44,437 nt of DNA. Origin: Bacteroidota bacterium (GTDB taxonomy: Bacteria > Bacteroidota > Bacteroidia > SXHM01). A program made the translations under genes and the position numbers. Positions 15,200 through 23,941 of the stretch are shown here, piece after piece (positions within the stretch are counted from its first letter, which is position 1; every line of letters starts with the position of its first letter). The stretch spans positions 1 through 44,437 of the forward strand of contig CANJWH010000023.1 of assembly GCA_947478465.1 (NCBI GenBank). The letters run 5' to 3'. Below the pieces are notes generated by a model. That model had not been told where the DNA came from. It did no database searches and saw only the letters and a list, made by a program, of their open reading frames with translations.

Positions 15200-15676
15200 A
15201 TGAATAAATTGTCGAAATATGGTTGCATGTTAATTGTGCTCTGCATTTTCAACGGGTGTAAACCTTCTGAGAAAGCTGTAGCAACGGATGAACCTGTTCA
15301 TTCGGTAAGCGCCTCCATCAATGAACTTGCTTCGTCACAGGCGAAAATTATTGGTAAGATTATTTCCATTGATGAAACACTGGAAAGCGAAGGCCCCTGC
15401 GCTAAAGCACCCTGCCGCGCACAGGTTCTTATACTTACGCTGGAAAAGAAAGGAAGTCTGTTTCAGGTTCCTGATTTGAAGGACACACTCAGCGTTTCTT
15501 TTGCCTATACACTTTCACCCACTTCACCCGAGCTGTTTCCCGGAATGAAGACCAGTTATCCGGGCTTAAAAGTCAACGACCGCTTTGAAGCCAAACTGGA
15601 AAGCCGCTTAGCTATGAACGAACATGGTGTCGGTTACATTATATATGAATACAAAAAGTTTACTTATGAAAAATAG
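15200..15676 (+). CDS. Small lipoprotein of unknown function
   Basis: The 158-residue product has a lipoprotein signal, with MLIVLCIFNGC giving the lipid-modified Cys20, then KPSEKAVATDE. The mature part is a predicted beta-rich domain: repeated strands (SQAKIIGKIISIDE, AQVLILTLEKK, LSVSFAYTL) and a CAKAPC pair that could form a disulfide. The PFM-like spacing of the strands recalls an OB- or NTF-like fold, but I recognise no family. Its last 11 bases overlap the start of the secreted beta-propeller gene, so the two are translated as a coupled pair. The start ATG lies very close to a weak -7 element at 15188. Confidence 0.72.
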   Translation: MNKLSKYGCMLIVLCIFNGCKPSEKAVATDEPVHSVSASINELASSQAKIIGKIISIDETLESEGPCAKAPCRAQVLILTLEKKGSLFQVPDLKDTLSVSFAYTLSPTSPELFPGMKTSYPGLKVNDRFEAKLESRLAMNEHGVGYIIYEYKKFTYEK

Positions 15677-18476
15677 AATCATCTTTTTATCTGCAGCTGT
15701 GATAGGTATTACAGGGCTTTCTTACTTAGGTTATAACTACTCTGACACAGAGGTAAAGATCCAGGGCGATGCCTATGAAGAAGGCGGAAAAGAAGGGCAG
15801 AGCGCACGGAAGCAACGTGACTGGGCGATGCTGCACGACCCCGAAACAGGCGAGATACCAGCAGGTATGCGCGCAAAGGAAATAGCTTTTGCGCAAACAC
15901 TGCCCAACGATATGGAGAAGAGTGCCTCGGGACAGGACTTTGTGTTGCAGGGGCCTTACAACGTAGGCGGACGGACAAGGGCACTGGCGATAGATGCTAC
16001 CAACGATTATGTTGTGTTTGCCGGAAGTGTTTCGGGTGGTTTATACAGAAGTGCTGATGCGGGCACATCGTGGACGAAGGTTACCTCCCCTTCCCAACAC
16101 CTGGGCGTTACATCCATCGTGCAGGATACCCGTCAGGGACACACCAACACCTGGTATTACAGCACCGGTGAGGGTTACGGAACCTCGGCAAGTGGCGGAG
16201 GCGCATTTTACTTAGGTGACGGAGTATTTAAGTCTACCGATGGCGGTATGACCTGGAATCCGGTTGAGAGTACTGCAACCGGAAACGCACAAACCTTTAC
16301 TACCAACTGGCAGGTAATATGGAATATGGCAACACATCCAAGTAGTACAGAAGATGTGGTGTTTGCAGCCACCTACGGTGCTATCTATAAAAGTATTTCG
16401 GGTGGCGATGCATGGACTGCCATGCTCAGCAGTTCGGTTTCAGGTAACGATTCTTATTTTTCTGATGTAGCGGTATCCTCCACAGGCACCGTTTATGCCA
16501 CCATGAGCAGTGACGGGCAAAAACGCGGTATCTGGCGCTCGGCAGATGGCACCGATGCTTTTGTAAACATTACCCCACTCAATTTTTATGACGGAAACGA
16601 TACGCTGCACTGGCCGGCTGTGTATGACAGAACGGTTATCGGCATTGACCCGAATAACGAAGACGTGGTTTACTTCTTCTCCCACACTCCCGGCTATGGA
16701 TTACCTTCACTGGACTTCCAGGGCGATACCAACTGGGTGTCACTCTGGAAATACGAATACCTCAGCGGAGATGGAGACAGTGCAGGAGGCTTCTGGACTG
16801 ACCTCTCGCTTAACCTTCCGTATGACGGAAGCGCATTGGGTAACATTGTGGTTCAGGGCTCTTATGATATGCTGGTGCGCGTTATGCCCGGCAACTCTGA
16901 CATAGTGTTTGTTGGCGGCACTAACCTGTACCGCTCTACCGATGGCTTTACCAGCAACATTAATACCAAACAAATAGGCGGCTACGGCATTGGCGCCACA
17001 TTGCCATTCTATACCTCTTACCCGGAGCACCATCCCGACCAGCATAACATTGCGTTCGTGCCAAGCAACCCCAACCTCATGTACTCTGCATGCGATGGAG
17101 GGGTTTACATGACTGGTGATTGCCTTCAGGATGACGTAGTATGGACTTCGAAGAACAATGGATACTACGCCTCACAGTATTACACGCTGGGCATCGACCA
17201 TGGCACGCCCGGCAGCCATGTGATCACAGGCGGCTTGCAGGACTGGGGCTCGTGGTGGACCAACTCCAGCGACCCGCAGGCTATATGGACCTTCCCCTCA
17301 CAGGGCGATGGCTCTTATTGTGCCGTTGCCGATGGTGGCGCAGCCTATTACTTCTCCAGGCAGCAGGGCAAAATGATGAAGGCAACGCTTGACGGAAACG
17401 GAAATGTAACAGCGTTCAGACGGTTTGACCCTATCGGACCGCGCAAGGATGATTACCAGTTCATCAATCCCTTTGTAATGGACCCGGTGGATAACAACGT
17501 GATGTATTTAAGTGTAAGCGAAGACCTTTGGCGCAATGATGACCTTGCTTCTATTCCGTTGGATGGAGCGTTTGACACCATCAGTATGGGATGGAGTCAA
17601 TACAGCTTTAGTCTTGCCGATACAAACATGAACATTACGGCTATGGCGGTAAGCACTGCCGGTCCCGCGCATCGTTTATACTTCGGCACCGACAAGAAGA
17701 AGGTTTACAAGATGAATAATGCCAACACCGGAAATCCTACACCAACAGAAATTACCTTCTCGGGAATGCCCGGAGCAGGGTATGTAAGCGCTATAGCCGT
17801 TGATCCTCGCGATGCCGACAAGGTGATGGTAGTATTCTCTAATTATAAGGTGTACAGCATCTTCTATTCCGAGAACGGAGGCACCAACTGGAAAAAGGTA
17901 GCAGGCAACTTAGAACAAACGCAGAGCGGAAGCGGCAACGGGCCTTCTATCCGCACCGCAGCCATACTGCCGGTGGCTGACGGAACTATTTATTTAGTTG
18001 GAGCAAGCACAGGACTTTATGCCACCGACACGCTGATTGCCGACAGCACCGTTTGGGTACAACAGGGAGCCAACACCATCGGTAACTTGGTGGTTACAGC
18101 GCTGGAGACACGCGCCTCTGATGGTTTTACCGTTATTGCAACGCATGGCAACGGGGTGTACACTACTAACTATACTTCGGTAGCGGAAGTTGTAGGCGTG
18201 GAACAATTGACAATGGATAATGGACAATTGACAATTTACCCGAACCCGGCTAAAGACAATTCTACTATAGCATTTGAGCTTTCAGAGAGCACTCAGGCGG
18301 ACTTGGTTATTTATGACGAGATGGGGCGACTGGTTGACAAGCTGCTGCAACAGCAATTGCCGAAGGGCAAGCATACTGTTGCAGTGAATACAAGCAGCTA
18401 CCGAAGCGGGGTTTATTATTGTGTGCTTACTACAGCTAAAGGCAGAGCGGGGAAGACATTGATTGTGGCGAAGTGA
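15666..18476 (+). CDS. T9SS type A secreted beta-propeller (VPS10/BNR-like) protein
   Basis: The 936-residue product starts at ATG 15666 with a signal or anchor segment (IIFLSAAVIGITGLSYLG). The body holds repeated sialidase-type Asp-box motifs: SADAGTSWTKV, STDGGMTWNPV, SISGGDAWTAM and SENGGTNWKKV, each followed by hydrophobic strands, as in VPS10/BNR photosystem-assembly-like propellers. The catalytic triad of sialidases is not recognisable, so a binding or structural propeller is possible. The end (from LTIYPNPAKDNS to KTLIVAK, about 75 residues) is a type A T9SS sorting domain, so the mature protein is released or attached at the cell surface. It overlaps the preceding lipoprotein gene by 11 bases. 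Its codons are clearly more GC-rich than those of genes at the window ends. Confidence 0.85.
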   Translation: MKNRIIFLSAAVIGITGLSYLGYNYSDTEVKIQGDAYEEGGKEGQSARKQRDWAMLHDPETGEIPAGMRAKEIAFAQTLPNDMEKSASGQDFVLQGPYNVGGRTRALAIDATNDYVVFAGSVSGGLYRSADAGTSWTKVTSPSQHLGVTSIVQDTRQGHTNTWYYSTGEGYGTSASGGGAFYLGDGVFKSTDGGMTWNPVESTATGNAQTFTTNWQVIWNMATHPSSTEDVVFAATYGAIYKSISGGDAWTAMLSSSVSGNDSYFSDVAVSSTGTVYATMSSDGQKRGIWRSADGTDAFVNITPLNFYDGNDTLHWPAVYDRTVIGIDPNNEDVVYFFSHTPGYGLPSLDFQGDTNWVSLWKYEYLSGDGDSAGGFWTDLSLNLPYDGSALGNIVVQGSYDMLVRVMPGNSDIVFVGGTNLYRSTDGFTSNINTKQIGGYGIGATLPFYTSYPEHHPDQHNIAFVPSNPNLMYSACDGGVYMTGDCLQDDVVWTSKNNGYYASQYYTLGIDHGTPGSHVITGGLQDWGSWWTNSSDPQAIWTFPSQGDGSYCAVADGGAAYYFSRQQGKMMKATLDGNGNVTAFRRFDPIGPRKDDYQFINPFVMDPVDNNVMYLSVSEDLWRNDDLASIPLDGAFDTISMGWSQYSFSLADTNMNITAMAVSTAGPAHRLYFGTDKKKVYKMNNANTGNPTPTEITFSGMPGAGYVSAIAVDPRDADKVMVVFSNYKVYSIFYSENGGTNWKKVAGNLEQTQSGSGNGPSIRTAAILPVADGTIYLVGASTGLYATDTLIADSTVWVQQGANTIGNLVVTALETRASDGFTVIATHGNGVYTTNYTSVAEVVGVEQLTMDNGQLTIYPNPAKDNSTIAFELSESTQADLVIYDEMGRLVDKLLQQQLPKGKHTVAVNTSSYRSGVYYCVLTTAKGRAGKTLIVAK
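18203..18238 (+). repeat. Intergenic-type repeat used as coding sequence
   Basis: ACAATTGACAATGGATAATG followed by GACAATTGACAATTTA is read in frame as EQLTMDNGQLTI, the linker immediately before YPNP of the type A sorting domain. The same words (AATTGACAATGGATAATTGACA) make up the non-coding repeat at 37606-37656 and, more diverged, those at 35421-35486 and 24607-24702. Confidence 0.7.
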
Positions 18477-18479
18477 TAG

Positions 18480-18540
18480 CGTCATGCTGAACTTGTTTCA
18501 GCATCTTAATGCAAGACCCTGAAACAAGTTCAGGGTGACG
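18480..18540. repeat. REP-like palindrome, CTGAACTTGTTTCAG family, between convergent genes
   Basis: The arm CGTCATGCTGAACTTGTTTC continues AGCATC to 18507 and is repeated inverted at 18515-18540 with a few mismatches. A second copy is at 38568-38628. This copy sits between the convergent propeller and sulfatase genes and could fold into a long hairpin that ends both transcripts. Confidence 0.8.
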
Positions 18541-18547
18541 AAGGTGC

Positions 18548-20203
18548 TCAGAACGAAAACCTCTGTTTCCCTAACCTATCTTTATATACGTAGTTCACTA
18601 CACGGGGCCACAGGGGCGGCACCATCTGTGCTTCCCATTGTTTTAAGTCTTCCATAAGCATGCTTACCACTTCGGGGTGCTGCGCATACAGGTTGTTGGT
18701 TTCTCCTTCATCTTCGGCCATGTTGTATAGGGAGTTGATTTTAGACACTTCATTAATGCAGAGCTTCCAGTTGCCCTTGCGGATGGCCTTGCACTCTGCG
18801 GAGCGCCAGAAGAGGGTTTCGTGGGGAGGGTTATTAGTTATGAGTGATGAGTTATAAGTGTTCGGTAATGGGTGTTCGGTAGGGATGTAATCCGTTAGGT
18901 TGATGCCGTCATACACTCGGTCTGTAGGGAGGGTTGCGCCCGCTGCTGCTGCTGCGGTAGTGAATATATCAAGCGATGATACGGGGTTGGTGAACATGGT
19001 TCCCGGTGCGATGTGTGATTTCCATTGCATCATGAAGGGCACACGGATGCCGCCTTCAAAGTTGGTGAGCTTGCCGCCCCTGTAGGGGAAGTTATCGGTG
19101 GAACCGTTATAGGCAGCGCCCCCGTTATCACTGAGAAAAAAGATGATGGTATTGTCGGTAAGCCGGAGGCTGTCAAGGTTGTGCATCAGGCGGCCTATCT
19201 GGTCGTCTAAGTTCTTAATCATGGCTAAGTAGGTGCGCTGGATGTGGTCTTCTTCGTTTGAAAACTGCGCGTAATAGTTGTCGGGAGCCTGCAAAGGTGC
19301 ATGAGGAGCGTTGTAAGGCAGGTAGAGGAAAAAGGGTTGGCGTTGGTTGGTTGTTATAAAGTTAATCGCCTCTGTGGTCAGCCTGTCGGTGAGGTAATCA
19401 GGGTCATCCGTTTTCTGGCAGCAGTTGCGCGTGATGGCGCAGTTGCCCTCACGGTTGGCGGCTGTGCGCCATTGATGCGCATCCATGAACTGGTCTTTTA
19501 CCTTTGCATTAACAATGTGTTCGTTTTTGGTGTCCATGTACAGTGTAAAAGCTTCGTTAAAGCCATACTGGTAATCAAAGCCGCGGTTGCAGGGCAAGGC
19601 AAAGTCCTGTGCGCCCAGGTGCCACTTGCCTATGATGCCGGTGGTGTATCCATTTACTTTCAGGACTTCGGCAAGCGTAATTTCTGATGGCGGAAGTCCC
19701 TGCCTCATGCGGTCTTCATCTGTGGGATAGGTTTTATTCCATATCGGGCTTATGGGGCGAAACGCGGGCAACGCTTTAAAGATAAGGTACTCAAAGATAT
19801 TGTGTGCATAGCGGTCGCTCATCTGGAGCTCGTGTCCGAAGCGCTGCTGATAGCGCCCCGTAAGCAAACCCGCTCGCGAGGGCGAGCATACGGGCGAGGT
19901 GATATAGGCTTCCTTAAACGTTACTCCGTTCTTTCCGATGGCATCAATGTTGGACGTTGTTATACATTTGTTTCCGTAGAGTGAAATATCGGTCTGCCCA
20001 AGGTCATCAGCCATAATAATGATGATGTTGGGCTTAGGGTGTGTATTGTTATGCGGCTGCGCGAGGTATTGCTCACGGCCTTTGATAAGTGTATCGTTCC
20101 AGAAGATTTTGTAGGCATCGCTGGGGTGCTGAGCCTGCAGATCTGGACTATAAATGACAACAAATAAGACTAAATAGAAAACAGAAAAAAATAATCTCAA
20201 CAC
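18548..20203 (-). CDS. Exported arylsulfatase-type sulfatase (Cys type)
   Basis: Alkaline-phosphatase-superfamily sulfatase releasing sulfate from an organic ester, probably a glycan. The 551-residue product opens with a hydrophobic signal ending near DLQAQ. Conserved pieces are the metal pair Asp66-Asp67 in IMADDLG, the formylglycine site Cys106 in CSPSRAGLLTGR (C-x-P-S-R), GKWHLG (192-197), His301 in NAPHAPLQAP, and SDNGG (358-362) with GGKLTNFEGG. A cluster of cysteines (REGNCAITRNCC, about 252-262) is unusual and may form disulfides. Start is GTG at 20203 (no ATG precedes the signal peptide). The activating radical-SAM maturase is not in the window. Downstream of the SprB-repeat gene on the same strand, 45 bases away. 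Confidence 0.92.
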   Translation of the reverse strand: MLRLFFSVFYLVLFVVIYSPDLQAQHPSDAYKIFWNDTLIKGREQYLAQPHNNTHPKPNIIIIMADDLGQTDISLYGNKCITTSNIDAIGKNGVTFKEAYITSPVCSPSRAGLLTGRYQQRFGHELQMSDRYAHNIFEYLIFKALPAFRPISPIWNKTYPTDEDRMRQGLPPSEITLAEVLKVNGYTTGIIGKWHLGAQDFALPCNRGFDYQYGFNEAFTLYMDTKNEHIVNAKVKDQFMDAHQWRTAANREGNCAITRNCCQKTDDPDYLTDRLTTEAINFITTNQRQPFFLYLPYNAPHAPLQAPDNYYAQFSNEEDHIQRTYLAMIKNLDDQIGRLMHNLDSLRLTDNTIIFFLSDNGGAAYNGSTDNFPYRGGKLTNFEGGIRVPFMMQWKSHIAPGTMFTNPVSSLDIFTTAAAAAGATLPTDRVYDGINLTDYIPTEHPLPNTYNSSLITNNPPHETLFWRSAECKAIRKGNWKLCINEVSKINSLYNMAEDEGETNNLYAQHPEVVSMLMEDLKQWEAQMVPPLWPRVVNYVYKDRLGKQRFSF

Positions 20204-20248
20204 AATATAAATTTAGTCTGTGCTCACTCAATTATACTGAAGTCAGTC

Positions 20249-23200
20249 CTACCGTATCAACGTCAGGTTCCCGGCAATTCGATTCTGCTTCATCGCCTCG
20301 TCACGGAAGTAAATGGTATAGACATACACATCCTGCACAGCTTCCTTAACACCCTTGGGTGATAGTCCATCCCAGCCCTGAAAGGGGTCGTTGGTATAGA
20401 ACATGAGTACACCCCAGCGGTTATACACCTTCAGCTCGTAGTCATAGATATCAGAACCTTTCGGCATCCAAACATCGTTGATGCCATCATCATCGGGCGT
20501 GAATGCACTTGGTACATAAATGGTGGGCAAAGGATTAAGGATAACGCGGTGGAAGGCATCGTCAAAGCAACCGTAATCGTTCTCCACATGCAGATAAACA
20601 TAATAGGTTCCTGTATCGCGGTAGGTGTGTATAGGCGAACTTACAGTGGATGAGTCACCATCACCAAAGGTCCACTGCCAGATGGTAGCGCCTATTGAAA
20701 GGTCGGTGAATTTTATATCCGGAGCAACAATGGCTGTTATCTCGGGGTCGGTGCTGAAGTCAGCAACAGGCACAGGGCGCGAAATGATATAATCTTGTAA
20801 TTCAAAAGTATCGCGGCAGCCTTTATTGCTGATGGCAATCAGAGAGATGTCATACGTTCCGGGCACATCGTAAACGATTAAAGGATTGGGTAAGGCAGAG
20901 GTTTCCACCACTCCTAAGCTCCATTGATACTGTGTTACGCTTCCCGATTCAATAGTAGTGGCATTGTCAAACTGTACCGGCAAAGGCACACAGCCGGTAG
21001 TGTCCTGCGAAGAGAACAAGGCAACGGGCAATGGATTAACGGTAACCGTTACAGTGGCAAAGCCTGCCGGGGTTCCGCATCCATCGGTAACGGTAAGGGT
21101 GTACGTTGTGGTGGTATCGGGTGCAACGGTGTGCGGACCGGTAGTGGCGGGCAATCCATTGTCCCAGGTGTAGGTCAGGTTGTTATCGCCACCCGTGGCA
21201 GAGGCTGATACCTGTCCGCTTTCGTTCAGGCAGATCTCAAACGATGGCGAAATGGTAACCGTAATGGCAGGACGAACCAATACGTGAACCGTGTCGGGCC
21301 CTGCAATACAGTTGTTGGCATCGCGCACGGTAACAAAGTAATTGGTATTCTGGTTAGGGCCTACGGTTTGCGAGTTGCCCACAAATCCGTTGTTCCAGGT
21401 AAAGGTGTAGGGCTGTATTCCGCCCATGGCATTGGCAGTAATGGTAGTGTTGCTTCCCAAACAGATGGTGGTAGGCTGTGAAGCCGCCATCTGCAACTGT
21501 GTAGGCTGTGCCAGCACCACACTCGCGTTGGCGATGCAGCCATTGATGTCCACTACAGACACAGAATTTTTTCCGGCAACCAGGTTAAAGTCCGTTGCCT
21601 GATTACCGCCCGAAGACCATGAGTATGAATAAGGCGGGAAGCCGCCCAGCGCCTGCACGGTAGCCTCTCCGTCACTTCCTCCAAAGCAATTTACATCTAC
21701 TGATGAAATAACCGAAGCAGTCAGTACATCAGGCTCTATAACAGTGTGCGCTAATTGCACCGAGCAGCCGTTGCCGTCCGTTATGGTAACGGTATAATTT
21801 CCTGCCGAAAGGCCTGTAGCCGTTGCGTTGGTTTGTCCGTTGCTCCACAAATAAGAGAAGATGTTGGTTCCGCCCTGTGCAACTACTGTTGCAGTGGCAT
21901 CGCTGCCTCCGTTGCAGCTAACCATGGTAAAGGATTGCATCGAAGCAAGGATGGTATCGGGTTCGGTAAGGATAATACTGCCGGTGGCAGCGCAGCCATT
22001 GGCATCGTTAACCGTTACATCGTAAAAGTCGGCCACTAAGTTGGATGCGGTGGTGGTGGTTTGCCCGTCAGCCCACAGGTAGGTATATCCGGGTGTTCCG
22101 CCAGCGGCAGTAACGGTGGCGAAGCCATCGTTGCCGCCATAGCAACTGATGTTGCTGAAAGCGTTTATCACTGCGGTAAGCTGTGCAGGCTGTGCAATGG
22201 TTACCGAAGTAACGGCAGTGCAGTTGTTATTATCGGTAACCGTTACCGAGTAGCTGTTGGCGCCCAGCAAAACGGCTGTGGCGTTGGTTTCTCCGTTACT
22301 CCACAGATAAAGATAAGGAGGCGTTGCTCCGGCAGCTGTAACGGTGGCAGAACCATCGCTGCCGCCAAAGCAGGTAGTAGGTGTTTGTGCCGTTATGTTG
22401 GCAGTAAGCTGTGTGGGTTCGGTAATATTTACGTTGTCTGTGGCAGTACAGCCGTTGTCGTCCGTAACCGTAACAACGTGATTGCCTGCATCAAGAAATT
22501 GTGCAAAGTCGCCTGTCTCCGTATTGTCCCACACGTAGGTGTAGGGCGAGCTTCCTCCCAGTGCGGCAGCATTAGCAGTTCCGTCACTGCCTCCGAAACA
22601 GAGTGTAGGTGTAGAAGCCGTAACCGATACACTGATGGCAGGCGGCTCACTCATAGAATAGGATGTGTCGGCTGTGCAGCCGTCATCATCGGTAACAGTA
22701 ACGTTGTAGGTTCCCGCCACCAACCCCGTTGCAGGGTTGGTGGTTTGTCCGTTATCCCACAAATAGTTGTAGGTAGGCACACCGTTAACAACGGCAACGG
22801 TGATAGAACCGTCAGCACTGCCGTTGCAGCTGGCATCAACTGCAGAAGTAAGCGTAAAAGTTATCTTCGGGGGCTCGGTAATGGTAACATCCACCGTTGC
22901 AATGCAGCCCGTTCCCGACTGTGCGGTAACCGTGTAGTTTCCGGCCACTAAGCCCGTAAAGTCCGGTGATGATTGAAAGTTTACACCGTCAATGGAATAC
23001 GTGTAAGGTGTTGTTCCGCCTGCCGCAGCAACACTCACCGCGCCATCGTTGCCGTTATAACACGTTACATTGGTAACAAGTGTAAGGTCCACAGTGGTGG
23101 TTTGTATTGCAGCCGTGTAAAAAGGATTGCTCGTCATGGTGCAGGCTCCTATAGGCGTTCCGTTCCAGGAGGGGTTTCCCTGTGCGTTAACGTAACTGCC

Positions 23201-23779
23201 TTCAAACTTGTGATACGAAAGCAATCCTGTTTGTGTAGTAGGCGAAGGGAGATTGTTCATGTTCGCCTGTATCTCGGCCTGTGTGCGGGCTACGTTCCAG
23301 ATACGCACTTCATCAACGTATCCAACAAACTGTTCGCACTCGCAATCATCGCGGTTGGCTATAGAGGTATTCCAATCGTTCTGGAAAAGATTTCCTGTTG
23401 CGTTAGATGTTCCGGTAAGACAACCGTTAACATAGTATTTAAGTGTAGCTCCGTCATAAACAGCCGCAAGATGGTAAGGTGTATTATCCGTCAGTGCATA
23501 ACTGTTTACCACATTGGCGTAGCCATTGGTAGTAGTCATTTCAAAACCTCCTGCACGCAACAGGTAATTTAAGTCCGATGGGCTAGAGTGTTTTGAAACA
23601 ATATTGATACTCGGGGCTGTGCGGGTTACAAGTGCCTCAACGGTTATCTTATTTCCGGGTACATCTAAATCACCAATCTCAACGTGACGGATAGCGCCAG
23701 CCGTAGTGTTAAGCCAGTTTTGAGCAGAGGCCAAAAAGGGCAATGAAAGCGAAATAAAGAGGATAAAAATTCTATTCAA
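20249..23779 (-). CDS. T9SS type B (CHU_C) protein with LamG, seven SprB repeats and PKD domains
   Basis: Started at TTG 23779, the 1176-residue product has a clean signal peptide (NRIFILFISLSLPFLASAQ). Then come a LamG/concanavalin-like domain with VGYVDEVRIWNVART, seven SprB-type repeats of about 72-75 residues, each opening with a Cys followed by GGSDG or similar and closing in ...GC.A...I.EP, two Ig-like units, two PKD domains (YDVPGTYDISL and HTYRDTGTYYVYL) and a C-terminal CHU_C domain beginning YVPSAFTPDDDG and containing YNRWGVLMFY. Such proteins are cell-surface adhesins; SprB itself works in gliding. Upstream ATGs at 23899 and 23869 lie on the far side of a -7 element and are less likely. 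A DNA-level repeat region, so assembly collapse would be possible. Confidence 0.88.
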   Translation of the reverse strand: MNRIFILFISLSLPFLASAQNWLNTTAGAIRHVEIGDLDVPGNKITVEALVTRTAPSINIVSKHSSPSDLNYLLRAGGFEMTTTNGYANVVNSYALTDNTPYHLAAVYDGATLKYYVNGCLTGTSNATGNLFQNDWNTSIANRDDCECEQFVGYVDEVRIWNVARTQAEIQANMNNLPSPTTQTGLLSYHKFEGSYVNAQGNPSWNGTPIGACTMTSNPFYTAAIQTTTVDLTLVTNVTCYNGNDGAVSVAAAGGTTPYTYSIDGVNFQSSPDFTGLVAGNYTVTAQSGTGCIATVDVTITEPPKITFTLTSAVDASCNGSADGSITVAVVNGVPTYNYLWDNGQTTNPATGLVAGTYNVTVTDDDGCTADTSYSMSEPPAISVSVTASTPTLCFGGSDGTANAAALGGSSPYTYVWDNTETGDFAQFLDAGNHVVTVTDDNGCTATDNVNITEPTQLTANITAQTPTTCFGGSDGSATVTAAGATPPYLYLWSNGETNATAVLLGANSYSVTVTDNNNCTAVTSVTIAQPAQLTAVINAFSNISCYGGNDGFATVTAAGGTPGYTYLWADGQTTTTASNLVADFYDVTVNDANGCAATGSIILTEPDTILASMQSFTMVSCNGGSDATATVVAQGGTNIFSYLWSNGQTNATATGLSAGNYTVTITDGNGCSVQLAHTVIEPDVLTASVISSVDVNCFGGSDGEATVQALGGFPPYSYSWSSGGNQATDFNLVAGKNSVSVVDINGCIANASVVLAQPTQLQMAASQPTTICLGSNTTITANAMGGIQPYTFTWNNGFVGNSQTVGPNQNTNYFVTVRDANNCIAGPDTVHVLVRPAITVTISPSFEICLNESGQVSASATGGDNNLTYTWDNGLPATTGPHTVAPDTTTTYTLTVTDGCGTPAGFATVTVTVNPLPVALFSSQDTTGCVPLPVQFDNATTIESGSVTQYQWSLGVVETSALPNPLIVYDVPGTYDISLIAISNKGCRDTFELQDYIISRPVPVADFSTDPEITAIVAPDIKFTDLSIGATIWQWTFGDGDSSTVSSPIHTYRDTGTYYVYLHVENDYGCFDDAFHRVILNPLPTIYVPSAFTPDDDGINDVWMPKGSDIYDYELKVYNRWGVLMFYTNDPFQGWDGLSPKGVKEAVQDVYVYTIYFRDEAMKQNRIAGNLTLIR
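21505..23080 (-). repeat. Tandem SprB-repeat coding region (seven units)
   Basis: Seven coding units of about 215-225 bases. On the protein side each has a conserved Cys near its start, a G-x-P-x-Y-x-Y-x-W strand in the middle (for example TPPYLYLWSNGET), VTVTD near the end and a Gly-Cys before the closing strand. Two less similar Ig-like units follow. The arrangement is a beta-sandwich array typical of long surface adhesins. Confidence 0.75.
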
Positions 23780-23806
23780 TGGAATACCGCTGCAAAAAAA
23801 GCAGAG

Positions 23807-23814
23807 CAAATGTA
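23807..23814 (-). promoter_or_regulatory. -7 element of the SprB-repeat gene
   Basis: TACATTTG on the minus strand, a perfect TAnnTTTG, placed 27 bases before the TTG start at 23779. No matching TTTG is found 20 bases upstream. The two earlier ATGs of this frame would lie upstream of it. Confidence 0.45.
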
Positions 23815-23941
23815 AAGATAAAAGCAATAGACTCGATACGTCTCTTGTTAAGAAGCAGTTAAAATACATTTCACATAATTTAACAATAATACTTAGCATG
23901 TATCGTTACTAAGAGAGAAATACTCAGCACTTTTGCACGCG

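Noticed and set aside
22061-22951. Long Cys/Gly-rich open frame on the plus strand (296 codons)
   Set aside because: It is antisense to the SprB repeat coding region and only reflects the codon periodicity of that repeat; no start signal or domain.
21505-23080. CRISPR-like or tandem repeat array
   Set aside because: Repeats are long, imperfect and coding (SprB domains), not short identical repeats with spacers.
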